The translations under genes and the position numbers were made by a program. The notes beneath the pieces are model-generated. The model searched no databases, was not told the DNA's origin, and worked only from the letters and a program-made list of their open reading frames with translations. From JABDMH01 sp965223165 (GTDB taxonomy: Bacteria > Bacteroidota > Bacteroidia > Chitinophagales > Saprospiraceae), in the NCBI GenBank assembly GCA_965223165.1, contig CBDCVQ010000019.1:372001-436000 (forward strand): a stretch of 64,000 nt of DNA. Reading direction: 5' to 3'. Each line of letters begins with the position of its first letter. The stretch's first letter is position 1. This document shows, one piece after another, positions 52,447 to 61,206 of this stretch.

Positions 52447-54441
52447 ATGATGAAGCACTTACTTTCCATTATTTTGCCTTCGTTACTGCTTCAGGTCGCA
52501 GTCGGGCAATCACCGCACAGGACCCTGACGATAGACGACATTCTGTCCCTTAAGCAAGTGCGCAATTTGGTGGTCAGCCCAGATGAAGCCTGGGTGGCAT
52601 ACACCATTACGAGTATTGATACCGCCAAAGACAAGTCCACCACTCAGCTTTGGATGTCACCGACCGACGGGGGTGAAGCGATTCAGATGACGTCGAAGGA
52701 CTATTCGGCAAGTGCGCCACGTTGGAGTCCAGATGGCAAATATCTGTCCTTCCTGGCCGCAAAAGGAGAAAAAGCGAAGACCCAAGTGTGGACCCTAAAT
52801 CTGCTCGGCGGCGAGGCACAACCATTGACAAAGGTCAAACAAGGAGTCTCCGGATACGAGTGGTCTCCCGACGGAAGCAGATTGGTGCTGCTAATTAAGG
52901 ATCCCAAACCCGCCGATCTAACGAAGGACACAAAGGATGACAAGAAACCCCTTCCCCACGTCATTGATCGCCTACACTTCAAGCAGGACTATACGGGCTA
53001 CCTGGATCGACGCCGTACGCACTTGTACGTGTTCACTCCGGGAGACACCGCTGCCACCCAGATCACGTCCGGCGATTATGATGACAGCGCCCCCGATTGG
53101 AGTCCGGATGGCAAAACCATCGCCTTTGTCAGTGACCGATCCGAAAATCCGGATCTCAGCTACGACACCAATATTTGGACGGTGGATGCCGACAACACAG
53201 ACAAAGGGGCTCATATTTCCAAAATCACCGATAATCCCGGAAGCGACCGTTCTCCTGCCTGGAGTCCGGATGGATCGCAGATCGCATACATCACCGTTCC
53301 GACTACGGACAAAATGCCCTTCCGCACAGAGCACCTGGCCGTTGTCTCCAGCTCAGGTGGAGCGCCTACGGTCCTCACCGCACACATCGACCGTGATGTG
53401 CGGCGCCCCGCTTACAGCAAGGACGGAGAGAAAATCGTCTTTCTGCTGGTCAATGAGGGTGAAAATCAGCTCGTTTCCATCCAGCCTGATGGGAGTAATT
53501 TTGGCAAGATCGTCTCAGGTGAGGTGACCGCCAGGGAGTTTGCCGTCGGCCAAGAACACTTGTACACCCTGCATAGCACCGGCAATCGAACCAGCAATGT
53601 CTACAAGGTGGCAGATGAACCCATCCCTTTGACGTCCATCAACAAGGACCGACTCGAGGATATTGACTTAGGAGGATATGAAAGAATTGAGTATCTCAGC
53701 AGTGACAACACGAAGGTCCAAGCCTTTGTCGTCAAGCCGCCTGGATTTGATCCGGGTCAAAAATATCCACTCATTTTGTGGATACATGGAGGCCCCATCG
53801 CTCAGTACTCCTACGACCTTGATCGAACCACCCCTCGACTTTTTGCCGCGCACGGCTATGTCGTGCTTCTGGTCAATCCGCGTGGCTCAAGTGGTAGAGG
53901 ACAGGATTTTTGCCAAGCGATATTCGCCGACTGGGGCAACAAGGATTATGACGACGTCATGGCCGGCGTCGACCACCTCCTCGACGAAGGCTACATTGAC
54001 CCTGCACGGCTGGGGGTGGGTGGCTGGTCTTATGGCGGCATTCTGACCAACTATGTAATCACCCAGAATCAGCAGTTTTCGGCTGCGATCTCCGGAGCCA
54101 GTCTGGGCTTGATCCGGGCAAACTTTGGTCACGATCAATACCTGGCTTGGTACAACTCCGAATTTGGGATGCCTTGGGATAATCAAGAGGTCTGGGAGCG
54201 CTTGTCACCATTCAATCGCATACAGCACATTACCACACCAACATTGTGGATTGGAGGTGCAGTCGATTGGAACGTGCCCATCGTAAATTCAGAACAAATG
54301 TATCTCGGGATGAAGTCCTTGGGCAGGGAAACCCAGTTAGTCGTCTATCCCAATGAGCATCATGGTATCCGTCGGCCAAGCTTTCAGAAAGATCGACTGG
54401 AGCGATACCTGGCCTGGTTTGACAAATACCTCGGTCAGTAA
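52447..54441 (+). CDS. S9 family serine peptidase (acylaminoacyl peptidase/DPP-like)
   Basis: A 664-residue exported peptidase. A signal peptide (MMKHLLSIILPSLLLQVAVG) is followed by a beta-propeller with WSPDGK repeats (APRWSPDGKYLSFLAAKG, APDWSPDGKTIAFVSDRS, SPAWSPDGSQIAYITV). The alpha/beta-hydrolase domain has WIHGGPIAQYSYDLDR, nucleophile GVGGWSYGGILTNYVI, aspartate GGAVDWNVPIVNSEQM and histidine YPNEHHGIRRP. It releases N-terminal dipeptides or acylated residues in the periplasm. It is the second S9-type gene in the window, but of a different subfamily than the one at 1-1517. Monocistronic, with an 93-bp spacer upstream. Confidence 0.92.
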   Translation: MMKHLLSIILPSLLLQVAVGQSPHRTLTIDDILSLKQVRNLVVSPDEAWVAYTITSIDTAKDKSTTQLWMSPTDGGEAIQMTSKDYSASAPRWSPDGKYLSFLAAKGEKAKTQVWTLNLLGGEAQPLTKVKQGVSGYEWSPDGSRLVLLIKDPKPADLTKDTKDDKKPLPHVIDRLHFKQDYTGYLDRRRTHLYVFTPGDTAATQITSGDYDDSAPDWSPDGKTIAFVSDRSENPDLSYDTNIWTVDADNTDKGAHISKITDNPGSDRSPAWSPDGSQIAYITVPTTDKMPFRTEHLAVVSSSGGAPTVLTAHIDRDVRRPAYSKDGEKIVFLLVNEGENQLVSIQPDGSNFGKIVSGEVTAREFAVGQEHLYTLHSTGNRTSNVYKVADEPIPLTSINKDRLEDIDLGGYERIEYLSSDNTKVQAFVVKPPGFDPGQKYPLILWIHGGPIAQYSYDLDRTTPRLFAAHGYVVLLVNPRGSSGRGQDFCQAIFADWGNKDYDDVMAGVDHLLDEGYIDPARLGVGGWSYGGILTNYVITQNQQFSAAISGASLGLIRANFGHDQYLAWYNSEFGMPWDNQEVWERLSPFNRIQHITTPTLWIGGAVDWNVPIVNSEQMYLGMKSLGRETQLVVYPNEHHGIRRPSFQKDRLERYLAWFDKYLGQ

Positions 54442-54473
54442 CCACAGATGGTGACATCACCGTCTAAGCACAT

Positions 54474-55586
54474 GTGTCTGTAACACCCGTCATATTGTTT
54501 GACTACGATGGCGTGATCACGCACAAGGTTGACTTTGCTGCGGAGGTAGCGACAAAGCATGGAGTCGATGGTGCACTCCTCCAGGCTTTCTTTTCCGAGC
54601 ATCTCCATAGCTGCCTCATTGGCAGCAAGGAACTACTGCTACTACTGGATCGCCAGCGCCTCGCCATCGGTTGGCCGCACTCTGTCAAAGAACTCTTTGA
54701 CGCCTTGTATCTGGAGACCCAGCGACAAAATGTGCCGTTGGCAAAGTATGTGGAGCGCATTCGCAAGGCGCTACCTTGCTACGTGGCCACCAACCAGGAG
54801 AAGCTGCGCCTTTCCTACATCAGATCGGATCCCTTCGTTAGATCACATTTTCGCGGTGTGTTCTGCTCCTGCGAAGTGGGAGCCGCAAAGCCCGATACCA
54901 GGTTCTTCGCAGCCATCTTTGAACGGTTGCGTGCGGGACGGAACGACCTGAGCAAGAAAGAAGTCCTCTTCACAGATGATCTTGCCGAAAATGTAGATGC
55001 TGCCGAACGCTTTGGGTTCGAGGCACACTTGTACGATGGGCAGGACGACTTCGAAAATTTTGTCAGCCGGCGGCTTGATGGCACCAAGTTTCCCACCGTC
55101 CGGGGCGACCGATGCCTACTGACGAAGATGCGGTACGAGCATGCCCAGGGCTACTCTGACATCCTCTCCGAACCCAGCACCTACGCATACCTCACTGAAT
55201 CCGGACCCGTGTCTAAGACGGCTGCCCTTGCCAAGATCAGACGGAACCGAAGTGCATTTGACCCGGCGCGGTCCATCTATTGGTCCATCACGGATCGCCA
55301 GGATCAATTCTTGGGTTTTGTGGCCTTGCATAATTTTCAGACCGCGGCAGTGGCCATCAGTTTTGGGGTACACCCGCGGCATCGGAGGAAAAAAGTGGCC
55401 ACCCGAGTCCTCCAGGCGGTCCTTGGCTGGAAAGGGCTGCGAGATCGGACCGTGGAGATGGCTACGCATCTGGACAACATCGCCTCGTTTGCATTGCTCA
55501 CCCGACTTACCTTGCCTTACATGGGGATACTGAGCACTCCCTTTGGCAAGCGACATGTTTTTCGAGGTAAGGTTTCGCCTCGATAG
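54474..55586 (+). CDS. HAD-like hydrolase domain fused to a GNAT acetyltransferase domain
   Basis: A 370-residue cytoplasmic protein that starts at GTG (SVTPVILFDYDGVITHKV). Residues 1-205 are a HAD hydrolase: motif I FDYDGVI, motif II YVATNQ, motif III EVGAAKPDTRFF and motif IV LFTDDLAENVDAAERFG. Residues 210-370 are a RimJ-type GNAT domain (ARSIYWSITDRQDQFLGFVA, then VAISFGVHPRHRRKKVATRV with the acetyl-CoA loop and ASFALLTRLTLPYMGI). An ATG overlaps the GTG in another frame and stops after three codons. The joint domains suggest dephosphorylation and acetylation of one small molecule, but no substrate is known. It stands 32 nt after the peptidase gene. Confidence 0.8.
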   Translation: MSVTPVILFDYDGVITHKVDFAAEVATKHGVDGALLQAFFSEHLHSCLIGSKELLLLLDRQRLAIGWPHSVKELFDALYLETQRQNVPLAKYVERIRKALPCYVATNQEKLRLSYIRSDPFVRSHFRGVFCSCEVGAAKPDTRFFAAIFERLRAGRNDLSKKEVLFTDDLAENVDAAERFGFEAHLYDGQDDFENFVSRRLDGTKFPTVRGDRCLLTKMRYEHAQGYSDILSEPSTYAYLTESGPVSKTAALAKIRRNRSAFDPARSIYWSITDRQDQFLGFVALHNFQTAAVAISFGVHPRHRRKKVATRVLQAVLGWKGLRDRTVEMATHLDNIASFALLTRLTLPYMGILSTPFGKRHVFRGKVSPR

Positions 55587-55613
55587 GATCGCTCAGCCCC
55601 TACCCTACCACAC

Positions 55614-55778
55614 CAGTAGACCTTCGCATTAAATCTTGTAGCTAATTCTAATGTCTTTGGTCCGCATACTTCGTTGCAAAGCCTCGCCATAGCTACGGCT
55701 ATGCCTGTGTTTCGCGCCTCGTCTGCGAACAAAATCCTATTAGAATTATTCAACATATCTAATGCGAAACTCTACTAG
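55614..55778. repeat. MITE-like hairpin element, short form (copy 2)
   Basis: A 165-bp element nearly identical to 61207-61372 and sharing both flanks with 7656-7885. It opens CAGTAGACCTTCGCATTA and closes with the inverted TAATGCGAAACTCTACTAG. A CATAGC-TACG-GCTATG hairpin marks the centre. It fills most of the gap between the HAD-GNAT gene and the dps gene. Confidence 0.85.
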
Positions 55779-55883
55779 GCACGATGGACTTCGAGCACGA
55801 CCGGTGATGAGCAAAGTCATTCCCGGAGAAGCAACTTTTGCCTCCTAGGCCCTGTTTAATTGCTACTGTTAAATAAAGACCAT

Positions 55884-56363
55884 ATGGACAATCTCAGCCG
55901 CATCGGACTCGATGCCCGCAAAAGCGAGGAATTAGCTCGTTTGCTCAATGACCTCCTGGCTAACTATTCCACCTTTTATCAAAACACGAGAGGATACCAT
56001 TGGAATATTCAAGGCGACAAATTCTTCGAATTGCACCTGAAGTTTGAGGAATTGTATAATGACCTCTTTGTAAAGATTGACGAAGTGGCTGAACGGATTT
56101 TGACCTTGGGATATACGCCTCATCACAAGTTTACGCACTATCTCAGTCACTCAGCCATTGCCGAAAGCAACCATGTCTCTGACGGACCCAAGGCGATCGA
56201 AGAGATCCTGAGTGCCCTCAAAATACTACTGACCAAGCAACGGCACATCCTTGATCTTTCGGCAGAAATTAATGACGAAGGAACCAATGCACAGATGAGT
56301 GATTACATCCGCGAGCAGGAGAAGTTGGTGTGGATGTATTCTGCGTATCTCAAGGCAAGTTAG
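55884..56363 (+). CDS. Dps family DNA-binding/iron-storage protein
   Basis: A 159-residue ferritin-like protein. The ferroxidase signature is present: NTRGYHWNIQGDKFFELHLK with the His of the dimer interface, then FEELYNDLFVKIDEVAERIL with Asp and Glu ligands. The length and the helical pattern match Dps dodecamers, which bind DNA and oxidise ferrous iron with peroxide. The N-terminus is short and not strongly basic (MDNLSRIGLDARKSEELARL), so DNA binding may be weak. The frame is open 24 nt upstream, but ATG at 55884 is the first standard start. It stands 140 nt before the ATP-grasp operon on the same strand. Confidence 0.9.
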   Translation: MDNLSRIGLDARKSEELARLLNDLLANYSTFYQNTRGYHWNIQGDKFFELHLKFEELYNDLFVKIDEVAERILTLGYTPHHKFTHYLSHSAIAESNHVSDGPKAIEEILSALKILLTKQRHILDLSAEINDEGTNAQMSDYIREQEKLVWMYSAYLKAS

Positions 56364-56502
56364 CTGTGCTTGTCTCCACGTCTTGAGGACGATTGGGCCT
56401 CCCCCAGTCGGTTCGGAAGCCTACCGTATTCCGAGGGAGGAGATGCCAAAACGCTACGCCGAAATGCCGCCCAAAACATTTTTACATCTCCTTAAGTGAA
56501 AA

Positions 56503-58035
56503 TTGCCAAAATATCTGACCAATGTCCGAAATTGTGCTCGTCAGCATTCAATACTCGACTTGATCAACGACGCATCCCCGATGGCCGATGACATGCTGGA
56601 TCAGATTCAGCTCGTCAGGCCAAATACGTTTAACAATGTGGACCACTGGTATCCAAAGGCACTTAATGCCACGATTCATCCTATGGTCAGTTTCTTCTTA
56701 AATCTCGACAAAAAGAAGATCGTATCGAGATACTGCCATTTGCACCCGATGGTAGACCGAGAAAGACTGATCGAGATCCTAAGCTATCGGTGCCGGCATT
56801 TTTTGTGGAGTGGCGCAGACTTGTTCAACGCGACCTCAGAGCAAGGCAACCGACAGATGGTCTTGATCGAAAATAATTCATGCCCTTCAGGTCAAAAGTC
56901 CATGCCCTTGGTAGATGACAATAAGGAAGACGGTTCGTATCGCCTGTTGGTAGAGCGTACCTTCAAGCCGTACCTGAAGCCACGTCAGGGGAGACCGAAA
57001 GTAGATGGAGGGTTGGCCGTCTTCTACGACAAGAATCCCATGGAGACCTCCGGCTATGCCGCGGTGATCGCAGATGTCTTCGAAGAAAATGTCCTGCACG
57101 TTCCATTTTATGACAAGCAGGCGAACACACATGTGCGTATTGAAAATGGCATCGTATCCGTGCACTTTCAAGGCGCCTGGCACCCGCTAAGAGGTATATT
57201 CCGCTATGTCACGCAAAAGCCATGGAACCGACTGCCGATCCGGACGCGAACTAGAATGCTCAATCCCATCGTAGCGTGCCTGGCTGGAGGAAGAAATAAG
57301 ATGGTCGCGGCAAAAGCCTATGATATCTACAACTCTGAACTGGAAGAATTTGGCCTGAAAATAAACATGCCAGAGACGATCTGGGACGTTAGCAAGGCCG
57401 AGATTCCGCTCTGGGTAGAAAAAATGGGTGGCCATGCCGTGGTGAAGATACCTTATTCGAATGCAGGACAGGGCGTGTACACGATCACAAATGTGGCAGA
57501 ACTCGACCGCTTCATGCAGACCGACATTGACTACCAACGATATATTGTGCAGAGTTTGATCGGTAACTATAACTGGAGCTCGCGCAGCCAAGAAGGTAAG
57601 TACTATCACGTGGGTACCATCCCCACTTCTTCCGGACATACTTATGTGGCAGATATCCGAATGATGGTGAGCAGTACCATGGACGGTATCAGACCCCTCT
57701 GCATCTACTCCAGGAGGGCTGCTCTACCCCTCATGCAGCATCTGACCGCTAATAGTGACTCCTGGTCCATGCTAGGCACCAATCTCAGCGTCAGGTTGGA
57801 CGATCACTCCTGGGGCTCCGATACCAACCGACTGATGTTGATGGACCGACGTGACTTCAACAAGTTGGGGATCGGCCTCGACGATCTAATTGAGGCCTTC
57901 ATTCAGACCACGCTTTCTACCATTGCTATTGATCAAATGTGCCTGAGACTATTCAATGCTGCCGGCAAATTTCGCCGAAAGCTTTTTCGGTCGCTCAACA
58001 ACGACCAGACACTCCTTGACGAGATCATGGTATGA
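56503..58035 (+). CDS. divergent ATP-grasp ligase-like protein (first gene of the ligase operon)
   Basis: A 510-residue cytoplasmic protein of a family I cannot name. ATP-grasp features are visible in the second half: HAVVKIPYSNAGQGVYTITN near residue 315 (the nucleotide-binding lysine and glycine-rich loop), YIVQSLIGNYNW (the hinge pair) and YVADIRMMVS with DGIRPLCIYSRRAALPL, which resembles the DxR and magnesium strand. The N-terminal half (VLIENNSCPSGQKSMPL, HVPFYDKQANTHVRIENG) would bind the acceptor. The start is TTG at 56503, right after an in-frame stop; ATG at 56581 is an alternative. It overlaps the next gene by 4 nt, so their products probably act together. Confidence 0.7.
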   Translation: MPKYLTNVRNCARQHSILDLINDASPMADDMLDQIQLVRPNTFNNVDHWYPKALNATIHPMVSFFLNLDKKKIVSRYCHLHPMVDRERLIEILSYRCRHFLWSGADLFNATSEQGNRQMVLIENNSCPSGQKSMPLVDDNKEDGSYRLLVERTFKPYLKPRQGRPKVDGGLAVFYDKNPMETSGYAAVIADVFEENVLHVPFYDKQANTHVRIENGIVSVHFQGAWHPLRGIFRYVTQKPWNRLPIRTRTRMLNPIVACLAGGRNKMVAAKAYDIYNSELEEFGLKINMPETIWDVSKAEIPLWVEKMGGHAVVKIPYSNAGQGVYTITNVAELDRFMQTDIDYQRYIVQSLIGNYNWSSRSQEGKYYHVGTIPTSSGHTYVADIRMMVSSTMDGIRPLCIYSRRAALPLMQHLTANSDSWSMLGTNLSVRLDDHSWGSDTNRLMLMDRRDFNKLGIGLDDLIEAFIQTTLSTIAIDQMCLRLFNAAGKFRRKLFRSLNNDQTLLDEIMV

Positions 58036-59036
58036 GAACATATACGGTACTGATCCTGACAGACCACAGCACCCATTCCGCTCACAATTCCTTCTATGAT
58101 CTGGCAAATGAGCTACGTCGCTCTCCCCGGGTAAGCGCGGTGGCGGTCGCATCCAGAGGCCTTCCGCAAAATCGCTCCTTCTTCCAAGGTATCGCCATGA
58201 GATCGTTGTCCGTCACGTGGTGCCGTAGTGATATAACGTACCACCAGCACGGAGAGCGATTTGCTCAGTCACTCGTTGAGGTGGATTTGCATTCTTTCGA
58301 TCTGATATTGCTTAGAGTCCCACAACCGCTAAGTGACCAATTTCTGCGAATGTTAAGCATCACGGCGCCCAATGCGTCCATGATTAATGACCCACTGGGC
58401 ATTATTCATTGCAGTGATAAATCTTTCCTTTTGGAATTTCCAGAATTGTGCCCTCCGATGAGACTGTGCCATAGCCTCGCAGAGATCAACCACTTCGCCG
58501 CAACTCAAGAAGTGGTGCTCAAGCCCCTGCGGGAGTACGGCGGCAAAGGTCTCCTCAAGATCAGTGGGGGCATAATCCACGACGGATCGAAGGCTTGGGA
58601 CAAAGACGCCTATCTTTCTAGTCTTGAGGAGCAAATCAAGGCAGAAGGGGTCTTGGCCATGAAGTTTCTCAAAGGCGTCAAACACGGCGACAAAAGATTG
58701 ATCGTCGTGGGAGGTGACATTCTAGCGGCCTCCCTTCGGCGACCACCCAAGGGATCTTGGCTGTGCAATGTGTCACAGGGCGGCACGTCGGTCAAAGCAA
58801 CCGCTGACAAACGCGAGGAGTCAATCGTGGCTGCCATTGCCCCGGCATTGAAGGCTCGCGGCATCCTGATCTGTGGCGTGGACACTTTGCAGGGAGATGA
58901 TGGGCAACGAGTCCTGTCAGAAATCAACGTGGTAAGTGTCGGCGGCCTGAAACAAGCAGCCCAACAGACGGGACTGCCCATCGTTGAACAGACGATATCC
59001 AAAATGCTGAATTATGCTGACGCACACGCAAACTAA
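58032..59036 (+). CDS. GshB/RimK-type ATP-grasp ligase
   Basis: A 334-residue ATP-grasp enzyme resembling prokaryotic glutathione synthetase. VLILTDHSTHSAHNSFYDLA opens the N-terminal lobe and RVPQPLSDQFLRMLSIT leads to the ATP-grasp core. There are VVLKPLREYGGKGLLKISGG (nucleotide loop), GDKRLIVVGGDILAASLRR (acceptor and phosphate contacts), NVSQGGTSVKA and SEINVVSVGGLKQAAQQTG (magnesium ligands). Such enzymes join a carboxylate to an amine using ATP. It overlaps the preceding ligase gene by 4 nt and the following deacylase gene by 23 nt. No gshA-like gene is nearby, so ordinary glutathione synthesis is unlikely. Confidence 0.85.
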   Translation: MRTYTVLILTDHSTHSAHNSFYDLANELRRSPRVSAVAVASRGLPQNRSFFQGIAMRSLSVTWCRSDITYHQHGERFAQSLVEVDLHSFDLILLRVPQPLSDQFLRMLSITAPNASMINDPLGIIHCSDKSFLLEFPELCPPMRLCHSLAEINHFAATQEVVLKPLREYGGKGLLKISGGIIHDGSKAWDKDAYLSSLEEQIKAEGVLAMKFLKGVKHGDKRLIVVGGDILAASLRRPPKGSWLCNVSQGGTSVKATADKREESIVAAIAPALKARGILICGVDTLQGDDGQRVLSEINVVSVGGLKQAAQQTGLPIVEQTISKMLNYADAHAN

Positions 59037-60003
59037 GATCGAAACGATCAAAAACTTTGACCTCTCGGATACGGAGCCGGGAACCAAACGCTATTATTGG
59101 CTCAATCTAGTCTCAGACGGCCTGGGCAATCCCATTAGTATTCCCCTCATCATAGCACGTGGATCCCAGCCAGGCCCAGTCTTGGGTTTAACGGCAGCGG
59201 TGCATGGCAATGAATTGAACGGTATACCTGTGATCCAAAGACTCTTTACTGAAATTGATCCGGACGAACTCAAAGGGACCATTGTCGGTGTTCCGGTGGT
59301 CAATGTACCCTCCTTTGTGCGAAAGAAAAGGAGGTTCAACGATGGCGTTGATCTGAACCACATTATGCCTGGGAAAGCGGGTGGCACCGTGAGTGAGCTT
59401 TATGCCTTCCGATTTGTAGATAGACTAGTAAGGCATTTTGACTACCTGCTCGATTTGCACACCGCATCGCAGGGCAGACTCAACTCCTACTATGTCAGAG
59501 CGGATATGGATCAGCAGGCTACCAAGAACCTGGCACTGGTGCAGAATGCCGATATCATCGTGCATAACCCTCCGCTTGACGGCACGCTGAGGGGGGCTGC
59601 CGATGCTCTTGGCATCCCCGCCATCACCTTGGAGGTCGGCAATCCCAATACTTTCCAGCGTAGGCTGATCAGGAGTGGCATCGTGGGGATTCACAACGCA
59701 TTATGTCACCTTGGAATGATCGACGACGAAGGTGAAGCAGCGGACAAAGAAACACTCATTTGCAACCGCTCCTACTGGCTCTTTACTGATGCCGGCGGCC
59801 TGTTGTCCGTCCCGGTCAAGCTATTGGACAAGCTGCAGGCCGATCAGACCGTAGCCACCCTTCGCGATATCTTTGGCAGGAAAATAAAGGACTACCTAGC
59901 ACCTGAAGCAGGCATTGTGATTGGCAAAAGTGACAGTCCTGTCAATCAGTCAGGCGGACGCATCATTCATCTTGGCGTCCTTCAATCCGAATCTAATTCG
60001 TAA
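59014..60003 (+). CDS. succinylglutamate desuccinylase/aspartoacylase family zinc deacylase
   Basis: A 329-residue M14-like deacylase. The zinc site is LTAAVHGNELNGIPVI (His and Glu) together with LLDLHTASQGRLNSYYV (His). The catalytic glutamate lies in AITLEVGNPNTFQRRLI. The C-terminal beta domain (YWLFTDAGGLLSVPV, EAGIVIGKSDSPVNQSGGRI) is typical. Family members remove acyl groups from N-acyl amino acids. The ATG overlaps the second ligase by 23 nt, and a TfoX-N gene follows 18 nt later. The coupling suggests it removes a protecting acyl group, or recycles the product, of the two ligases. Confidence 0.9.
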   Translation: MLTHTQTKIETIKNFDLSDTEPGTKRYYWLNLVSDGLGNPISIPLIIARGSQPGPVLGLTAAVHGNELNGIPVIQRLFTEIDPDELKGTIVGVPVVNVPSFVRKKRRFNDGVDLNHIMPGKAGGTVSELYAFRFVDRLVRHFDYLLDLHTASQGRLNSYYVRADMDQQATKNLALVQNADIIVHNPPLDGTLRGAADALGIPAITLEVGNPNTFQRRLIRSGIVGIHNALCHLGMIDDEGEAADKETLICNRSYWLFTDAGGLLSVPVKLLDKLQADQTVATLRDIFGRKIKDYLAPEAGIVIGKSDSPVNQSGGRIIHLGVLQSESNS

Positions 60004-60021
60004 TACCTAAAAAACAATATT

Positions 60022-60354
60022 TTGGCATCCAATCACGAATTTGTCGAGTATGCGGTAGACCAAATGGATGACGCGGGCCAGATTACCGCCAAGAAAATGT
60101 TTGGTGAATATGGCATCTATTGCGATGGTACATTTTTTGCCCTTATCTGCGACAATAAGTTATTTATCAAACCCACTGGCGCGGGCAGAAATTACATCGA
60201 ATCACTGACGGAAGCTCCTCCGTATCCGGGAGCAAAAAACTACTTTCTGATCGAAGAAAAACTGGATGACAGAGACTGGCTAATAGGCCTGGTGCAATGC
60301 ACGGTCGGTGAACTGCCTCCGCCCAAGCCCAAACGGAAAAAGACTAAATCTTAG
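60022..60354 (+). CDS. TfoX N-terminal domain protein
   Basis: A 110-residue cytoplasmic protein with the TfoX-N fold: FVEYAVDQMDDAGQITAKKM, FGEYGIYCDGTFFALICDNK, LFIKPTGAGRNYIESLTEAP and YFLIEEKLDDRDWLIGLVQC. The C-terminus is a short lysine tail (PKPKRKKTKS). The TfoX C-terminal domain is missing, as in many stand-alone members with no proven role. The likely start is TTG at 60022, since no ATG occurs before residue 15. It lies 18 nt after the deacylase gene and is probably the last gene of the ligase operon. Confidence 0.85.
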   Translation: MASNHEFVEYAVDQMDDAGQITAKKMFGEYGIYCDGTFFALICDNKLFIKPTGAGRNYIESLTEAPPYPGAKNYFLIEEKLDDRDWLIGLVQCTVGELPPPKPKRKKTKS

Positions 60355-60416
60355 CGTAGCGGCTTATCCCAAGCCGGAATACCCATCAGCTCTGGTCGAC
60401 CCGATTTTTGACGGTT

Positions 60417-60791
60417 TTACTGCCTTGTCATCTCTGCGGTAACGCCCAGAAGACTGACCTCAATAAGGTCGCACTCATTCTTCGTGACCTCAAACGTCGT
60501 GTTTAAGAACTGGGCTCCACTGGCTGCTTGCACTTCAAAGCTGCTGTCATCCGCCAACCAGGTCTTCTGGTCCAAGGTGACACCATTGATTTCCCCTCCA
60601 ATCAGACCGTCGTTGGCATCCAGCAGGGTACCGTCTGCCTTAAATTCGACCGTTGAGTTTTCCCAGGATAGTTTCCAGGTGCCAACCAGGTTTTCTGAAA
60701 GTGACGGAGCGGTGCATCCATCGTCGTCCTTGTCACAAGCGACTAGGGAAAGTGCAGCCACGCAGAGTATGAGAAAATACCGATGATTCAT
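60417..60791 (-). CDS. lipocalin-like lipoprotein
   Basis: A 124-residue lipoprotein (MNHRYFLILCVAALSLVAC, cysteine at residue 19, then DKDDDG). The rest matches the short lipocalin-like domain frequent in Bacteroidota: LVGTWKLSWENSTVEFKADG, then WLADDSSFEVQAASGAQFLN and LIEVSLLGVTAEMTRQ. Such proteins sit in the outer membrane or periplasm and may bind hydrophobic ligands. It is convergent with the TfoX-N gene, 62 bp apart. Confidence 0.85.
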   Translation of the reverse strand: MNHRYFLILCVAALSLVACDKDDDGCTAPSLSENLVGTWKLSWENSTVEFKADGTLLDANDGLIGGEINGVTLDQKTWLADDSSFEVQAASGAQFLNTTFEVTKNECDLIEVSLLGVTAEMTRQ

Positions 60792-61027
60792 AATTAGGTG
60801 TAGTTTGACGTGATAAAGGCGTCAAAAGTAGTTCTTTTGATACAACACGACGGGTGGAAAAAAGAGGAGGGAGCAATCATCCAATAATAGCACCCAACGA
60901 TCAAGCCCATCAGGTTACAACCTCAATAGTTTCGTTGGAAAATATCCTTCCCTACCAAGTATCATTTGCCAGAGTCACGCCCAACATCGATCTCCCTACA
61001 AATATCCTACAGGCGCTGCCGCTCTGA

Positions 61028-61082
61028 CTAATCGAGCTTCGCACGAAATCTTGTGGTTAATGCCTATGCGAAGATCTACTAG
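61028..61082. repeat. deleted 55-bp derivative of the MITE-like element
   Basis: CTAATCGAGCTTCGCACGAA at the left and CTATGCGAAGATCTACTAG at the right match the two termini of the 165-bp element, with nearly the whole middle gone. It shows that the element can shrink by loss of its interior. Confidence 0.6.
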
Positions 61083-61152
61083 ATCCAGCTGGGAGCATCC
61101 GGATCAGGGCAATCGCATTATCAAGGCTTCAGGGTGACAGCGAGCTACAATA

Positions 61153-61176
61153 GCGTTTGGCGGGGACGCCAAACGC
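61153..61176. repeat. REP-like hairpin 1
   Basis: GCGTTTGGCG, loop GGGA, CGCCAAACGC: a perfect 10-bp stem with a 4-nt loop and no T tract after it, so not a typical terminator. Confidence 0.8.
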
Positions 61177-61206
61177 GGCCTGATTGGGGCGGCGTGACCT
61201 TTGAGA

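Noticed and set aside
54472..54483. ATG start for the HAD-GNAT gene
   Set aside because: The ATG at 54472 is in another frame and reaches a stop after three codons, so GTG at 54474 is the start.
56503..59036. Glutathione synthesis (gshAB) operon
   Set aside because: The second gene resembles GshB, but the first is not a glutamate-cysteine ligase by its motifs, and a deacylase follows, which does not fit glutathione synthesis.
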